A stretch of 64,000 bases of DNA from an uncultured Methanobacterium sp. (GTDB taxonomy: Archaea > Methanobacteriota > Methanobacteria > Methanobacteriales > Methanobacteriaceae): NCBI RefSeq assembly GCF_963665055.1, contig NZ_OY762015.1:1470501-1534500 (forward strand). Reading direction: 5' to 3'. Each line of letters begins with the position of its first letter. Position 1 is the stretch's first letter. Below are positions 56,604-64,000 of the stretch, piece by piece. The position numbers and the translations under genes were made by a program. A model generated the notes under the pieces. The model saw nothing but the letters and a program-made list of their open reading frames with translations. It was not told where the DNA came from and did not search any database.

Positions 56604-56617
56604 GGAATATGATTTCC
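56604..56617 (+). promoter_or_regulatory. NrpR operator upstream of pdxT-glt
   Basis: GGAATATGATTTCC fits GGAA-N6-TTCC, the operator of the methanogen nitrogen repressor NrpR, extended by C and G on the outside (CGGAA...TTCCG). It lies about 25 nt upstream of the TATA-like GTATATATAA (56641-56650). Confidence 0.7.
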
Positions 56618-56640
56618 GGTAACTTTATATTCTATGTTTT

Positions 56641-56650
56641 GTATATATAA
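56641..56650 (+). promoter_or_regulatory. TATA box of the pdxT-glutamate synthase operon
   Basis: GTATATATAA lies 44 nt upstream of ATG 56694, giving a predicted leader of about 20 nt. Confidence 0.6.
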
Positions 56651-56693
56651 TTCGCTTATCAACAAAATAATCTAAAATCAACAAGGCATAAAC

Positions 56694-57278
56694 ATGATGA
56701 AAATAGGTATTTTAGACTTGCAAGGAGATGTTTCCGAACACCAGGTAATGACCGAAAAAGCTGTAAGCAAAATGAACATAAAAGCAGATGTTTTGAAGGT
56801 TAAAACAGCTTCAGAAGTAGCAGAATGTGATGGACTGGTTATTTCTGGAGGGGAAAGCACTGTAATCGGGAGACTTATAAAAGAAAACAGCATTGATACA
56901 GCCATTAAGGAAAATCATATACCAGTAATGGGTACCTGTGCAGGTATGGTGCTGTTAGGTCAACAAACCGATTATGAACAACCTTTGCTTGGTTTAATAC
57001 CTATGAAAGTTAAGAGAAACGGTTTCGGACGACAAAAACTGTCATTTGAAGCTGAATTAAAACTTGAAACCTTTGATGATCCATATCCTGGAGTTTTCAT
57101 CAGAGCACCTTATGCCCTAGATGTAAAAGATGAAGCAGTTGTACTGGGGCAGATTCATGATAAAATCATTGCCGTGGCTTGTGAAAGTCATATAGCCACT
57201 GCATTTCACCCAGAACTTACTGGTGATACTCGAATTCACGAATATTTCATAAAGGAGGTATTAAATTGTGTGGAATAG
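56694..57278 (+). CDS. pdxT: Pyridoxal 5'-phosphate synthase glutaminase subunit
   Basis: This class I glutaminase feeds ammonia to PdxS for PLP synthesis. The 194-residue protein starts KIGILDLQGDVSEH, has GGESTVIGRL (about residues 60-69), the nucleophile Cys in GTCAGMVLL (about residue 82) and the His-Glu pair in FHPEL (about 170-172). PdxS is not in the window. It heads the split glutamate synthase operon and overlaps the next gene by 13 nt. Confidence 0.94.
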   Translation: MMKIGILDLQGDVSEHQVMTEKAVSKMNIKADVLKVKTASEVAECDGLVISGGESTVIGRLIKENSIDTAIKENHIPVMGTCAGMVLLGQQTDYEQPLLGLIPMKVKRNGFGRQKLSFEAELKLETFDDPYPGVFIRAPYALDVKDEAVVLGQIHDKIIAVACESHIATAFHPELTGDTRIHEYFIKEVLNCVE

Positions 57279-58183
57279 CAGGAGTGGTATTTAAAGATAA
57301 AAACCTTCACCCGGTGGGTAAATTCATGACCCGCATGCTTGACGCTCTACAGCACAGAGGTCCTGATTCAGCAGGATTCGCACTGTATGGTGGTCTAGGA
57401 CTGCGAGAACACGAATATTTATTAAACATTGAAGTGAAAGAAAAACCCGGACTCTTAGATGAAGTTAAGACCACGGTCAACGCAGCTTTCCCAATTGAAA
57501 GCGAAGAAATCATCCCTTCAGTTGAAAATTACATCATATACCGATGTAAAGTAAATTTAGAATCATTTTCACAGTTAAAACCATTAATAATGGATGTGGA
57601 TAAAATTGACAATGTGATTGTCTTAAATGGAGCACATTCCTTTGAGATGATCAAAGACGTGGGACTGGTCAAGGATATAGCTGCCCGTTACAACACCGAG
57701 GATAAAATGGGCACCCACGCCATTGGCCACACCAGGTTCTCCACCGAAAGTATTGTGGACCGGTACCACGCTCACCCTTTCCAGAGTTACATCATCCCTG
57801 ACATCACAGTGGTTCACAATGGTCAAATAACCAACTACTGGAAGATAAGGGATCCATTAGAACGTAAAGGCCACATCTTCGAGACCAACAACGATACCGA
57901 ATGTATCGTACACTACATAGCCGATAAATTATCCCAGGATTACAGCCTGGAAGAAGCACTGGAACAGTCTGTGAAGGACATGGATGGTCCATTCTCATAT
58001 ATTGTAGGTACACCCAACGGAGTGGGAATTGCCAAGGACCAGTTGGGCCTCAGACCGGGTGTTATGGCAGAAAACGATGAAGTCTTTGCCATTGCCTCAG
58101 AAGAAGTGGCTCTAAGGGAAGTTATGGATACTTCAAATATTGAACAGATATCACCAGGGGAGACTCGTGCTTACACCATCTAG
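57266..58183 (+). CDS. Glutamate synthase, glutaminase domain (GltA1-type)
   Basis: This stand-alone class II amidotransferase has the N-terminal Cys exposed after the TTG start (MCGIAGVVF). It corresponds to the first domain of bacterial GltB and hydrolyses glutamine to give ammonia. Blocks LQHRGPDSAGFA, AIGHTRFSTES and HNGQITNYW match Ntn-type glutaminases. AAGGAGG precedes TTG 57266. Three more genes coding for other parts of the enzyme follow. Confidence 0.92.
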   Translation: MCGIAGVVFKDKNLHPVGKFMTRMLDALQHRGPDSAGFALYGGLGLREHEYLLNIEVKEKPGLLDEVKTTVNAAFPIESEEIIPSVENYIIYRCKVNLESFSQLKPLIMDVDKIDNVIVLNGAHSFEMIKDVGLVKDIAARYNTEDKMGTHAIGHTRFSTESIVDRYHAHPFQSYIIPDITVVHNGQITNYWKIRDPLERKGHIFETNNDTECIVHYIADKLSQDYSLEEALEQSVKDMDGPFSYIVGTPNGVGIAKDQLGLRPGVMAENDEVFAIASEEVALREVMDTSNIEQISPGETRAYTI

Positions 58184-58186
58184 GAT

Positions 58187-61512
<3,326 letters not shown>

Positions 61513-61793
61513 AGTAATATAAACTCCTTAACTTCTTTTATTTTATTTTTAATTAATTTTTAAATAACTTTTAAATAAAAATTTTCGCATTACATTTACG
61601 AAAATATATTATGCTACTTTTTTATCAGAAAAATTTTTCTCATAAAAAAAAATGATTTTATTAGAAAAATGATTTTATATTTGAATGATATGTATATCTG
61701 AATTACTATTTTTCACTGGCTAAATATTAAATTAAACCAGTTACTATTACGTTTTAAATCATTAAATTCCTTTTCTAAGTTTTAATGACAAAA
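61513..61793. other. AT-rich gap downstream of the glt operon
   Basis: T-rich tracts at about 61535-61560 and 61617-61624 probably terminate the operon. Imperfect duplications of AGAAAAATGATTTTAT occur near 61651-61680. No gene is visible. Confidence 0.4.
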
Positions 61794-61807
61794 GTTATAT
61801 ATATAAC
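61794..61807 (+). promoter_or_regulatory. TATA box of amt-glnK
   Basis: GTTATATATATAAC is a perfect palindromic TATA element. Initiation would fall about 25 nt downstream, inside the NrpR operator at 61821-61834. Confidence 0.65.
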
Positions 61808-61820
61808 AAAATCCATAATC

Positions 61821-61834
61821 GGAAGTATGTTTCC
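61821..61834 (+). promoter_or_regulatory. NrpR operator of amt-glnK
   Basis: GGAAGTATGTTTCC fits GGAA-N6-TTCC. It covers the predicted transcription start 14 nt after the TATA box, the classic repressing position. A 13-nt direct repeat (ATAGGTTGAAAGT at 61903 and 61921) follows in the leader. Confidence 0.75.
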
Positions 61835-61965
61835 CCCATCCTATTGCCAGTGAATTCCGGTTACTTATTTAATTAACCAATCCTGCAAGGGGGACATTTT
61901 TAATAGGTTGAAAGTTTTTTATAGGTTGAAAGTGGAAAAACAACAAAAAATAGACTGTTTTATAT

Positions 61966-63213
<1,248 letters not shown>

Positions 63214-63214
<1 letters not shown>

Positions 63215-63239
63215 GCAGCTTTAAAAATACAAAGCTGCC
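63214..63239 (+). other. Hairpin between amt and glnK
   Basis: GGCAGCTTT (63214-63222) and AAAGCTGCC (63231-63239) make a perfect 9-bp stem with an 8-base loop, starting at the last base of the amt stop codon. No T run follows, so it is more likely a processing or stabilising element than a terminator. Confidence 0.7.
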
Positions 63240-63272
63240 ATACACCCTTATAGAGATCATAGAGGTGATGAA

Positions 63273-63611
63273 ATGAAAAGAATCATAACTATCATCAGAC
63301 CCGATAAACTAGAAGATGTTAAACAGGCTCTGGAAGAAATTGGTTGCCATGGGCTGACAGTTAAAGAAGTTAAAGGACGGGGAATACAGTTAGGAATTAC
63401 TGAAAGTTACCGAGGCACTGACTACAAGGTAGATCTGCTCCCTAAAACTCAACTGGAAATTGTTGCCAAAACAGAGGATGTAGACGGGATCGTAGACACC
63501 ATTGTCAAAAGCGCCCAGACTGGCTGCATAGGAGACGGGAAGATATTTATATCCCCAGTAGAAGAAGTAATACGAATCCGTACCGGAGAAAGGGGAGATA
63601 AAGCAATATAA
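63273..63611 (+). CDS. glnK: Nitrogen regulatory protein P-II (GlnK)
   Basis: This 112-residue trimeric signal protein senses 2-oxoglutarate and ATP/ADP and blocks Amt when nitrogen is plentiful. The T-loop GRGIQLGITESYRGTDYKVDLLP (about residues 37-59) keeps the Tyr at the tip. Blocks KDxVDTIVKSAQTGCIGDGKIFI follow. GAGGTGA precedes ATG 63273. Confidence 0.97.
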   Translation: MKRIITIIRPDKLEDVKQALEEIGCHGLTVKEVKGRGIQLGITESYRGTDYKVDLLPKTQLEIVAKTEDVDGIVDTIVKSAQTGCIGDGKIFISPVEEVIRIRTGERGDKAI

Positions 63612-63890
63612 TTTAAACAAACTAAATATTTCCCATTTTTATCTTTTTCTCATTATTTTCTTTCATTTTTTGATATCCTGATAATCTAAAATAAAATATT
63701 CTATTAATCTTACTACACGATTATTCTGATAATATTATACAGCAATCCATTAAGTCTATTCATCAATTTCTGCAATTTTTAAATCTGCAATTTTTAAATA
63801 ATTCTCATAAATTAGTGTACTAACCTTAAAGGATCACCTAAAAACCTGTCAAAACCTGGGCATAGGTTTTTTCATTACATTTTAACCAAA
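63612..63890. other. AT-rich gap after glnK
   Basis: A T-rich tract (about 63632-63670) looks like the glnK terminator. A short duplication of CTGCAATTTTTAAAT occurs at 63770-63800. No gene is visible. Confidence 0.4.
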
Positions 63891-63891
63891 A

Positions 63892-63900
63892 CATTTATAA
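63892..63900 (+). promoter_or_regulatory. TATA box of a gene beyond the window
   Basis: CATTTATAA, preceded by an A-rich BRE-like CCAAAA, lies 26 nt upstream of an NrpR operator. It points to a rightward transcription unit starting near 63925. Confidence 0.55.
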
Positions 63901-63926
63901 GGAGGAAGGTACAATGATCAGTTGTC

Positions 63927-63940
63927 GGAAGTATGCTTCC
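63927..63940 (+). promoter_or_regulatory. NrpR operator near the right edge
   Basis: GGAAGTATGCTTCC fits GGAA-N6-TTCC and is embedded in a longer perfect palindrome TCGGAAGTATGCTTCCGA (63925-63942). It overlaps the predicted transcription start of the next gene, which is outside the window. Confidence 0.75.
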
Positions 63941-64000
63941 GATATCCGGTAGATGGGGTGAATTTTTCATGAAATAATAAAATGAAAAAATAGGAAAAAA

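Noticed and set aside
61827..61853. Eight-codon ORF in the amt leader
   Set aside because: It overlaps the NrpR operator, lacks a ribosome-binding site, and the product has no recognisable feature.
63914..63952. 12-codon ORF with GGAGGAAGG upstream (MISCRKYASDIR)
   Set aside because: Its sequence is explained by the NrpR palindrome and the predicted transcription start lies inside it, so it would not be translated.

Overview
The window comes from a mesophilic, AT-rich methanogenic archaeon of the order Methanobacteriales, most likely Methanobacterium or a close relative. Three kinds of evidence point there: archaeal information genes (aIF5B, aIF2-gamma, Rpb7, Spt4, ABCE1, RadB, two HMf-type histones, archaeal r-proteins), methanogen metabolism (F420:NADP oxidoreductase, bifunctional FBP aldolase/phosphatase, an AksF/LeuB-type dehydrogenase, AqpM, archaeal lipid enzymes), and gene order that matches what I remember of Methanothermobacter. 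It is mostly core chromosome. I see no tRNA, rRNA, CRISPR array, insertion sequence or prophage.

Layout. 0-9.4 kb: S26-type peptidase, aroD, a conserved unknown, sucD, hmgA, a VIT-like membrane protein, a TatD-like hydrolase, aroE, and the RNA-ligase partner protein. 9.7-14.1 kb: hisS-hisI-PIN/KH ATPase in a tight run, then a TIM-barrel protein. 14.5-21.9 kb: a secreted Cys-rich protein with a frame anomaly, npdG, hxlB, endA, trpS, SpoIIM-like, thrC, histone. 23.7-33.2 kb: a translation/transcription block (L7Ae, S28e, L24e, ndk, aIF5B, S6e, aIF2-gamma, PIN protein, ppa, Rpb7, Spt4, GTP-dependent dephospho-CoA kinase, S24e, S27ae, argH). 33.3-36.3 kb: tandem zinc ribbons, a KH/PP-loop ATPase, a PEBP-like protein, a second histone. 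36.6-47.2 kb: a MacB-like ABC transporter, ABCE1, an aminotransferase, RadB, Sua5, archaetidylinositol-phosphate synthase and several DUF proteins. 47.2-56.1 kb: a degenerate receiver domain, FBP aldolase/phosphatase, AksF/LeuB-type dehydrogenase, HEAT protein, malate dehydrogenase, aquaporin, DUF2193. 56.6-64 kb: nitrogen-assimilation genes (pdxT with a split glutamate synthase, then amt-glnK).

The most interesting part is the last 8 kb. Three sites of the form GGAA-N6-TTCC, the known NrpR operator, lie before pdxT-glt, before amt-glnK, and just before the window's right edge. The split glutamate synthase operon contains an FrhB-like F420/Fe-S protein whose two halves are in reversed order (a circular permutation), which suggests F420H2-driven glutamate synthesis. 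Other points of note are a PIN-domain gene broken by one base in a T6 run after aIF2-gamma, a receiver domain with Asn at the phosphoacceptor position, a structured L7Ae mRNA leader with a k-turn-like element next to the ribosome-binding site plus an intrinsic-terminator hairpin after the L7Ae gene, and an abundance of short tandem duplications (16-55 nt units) in intergenic DNA.
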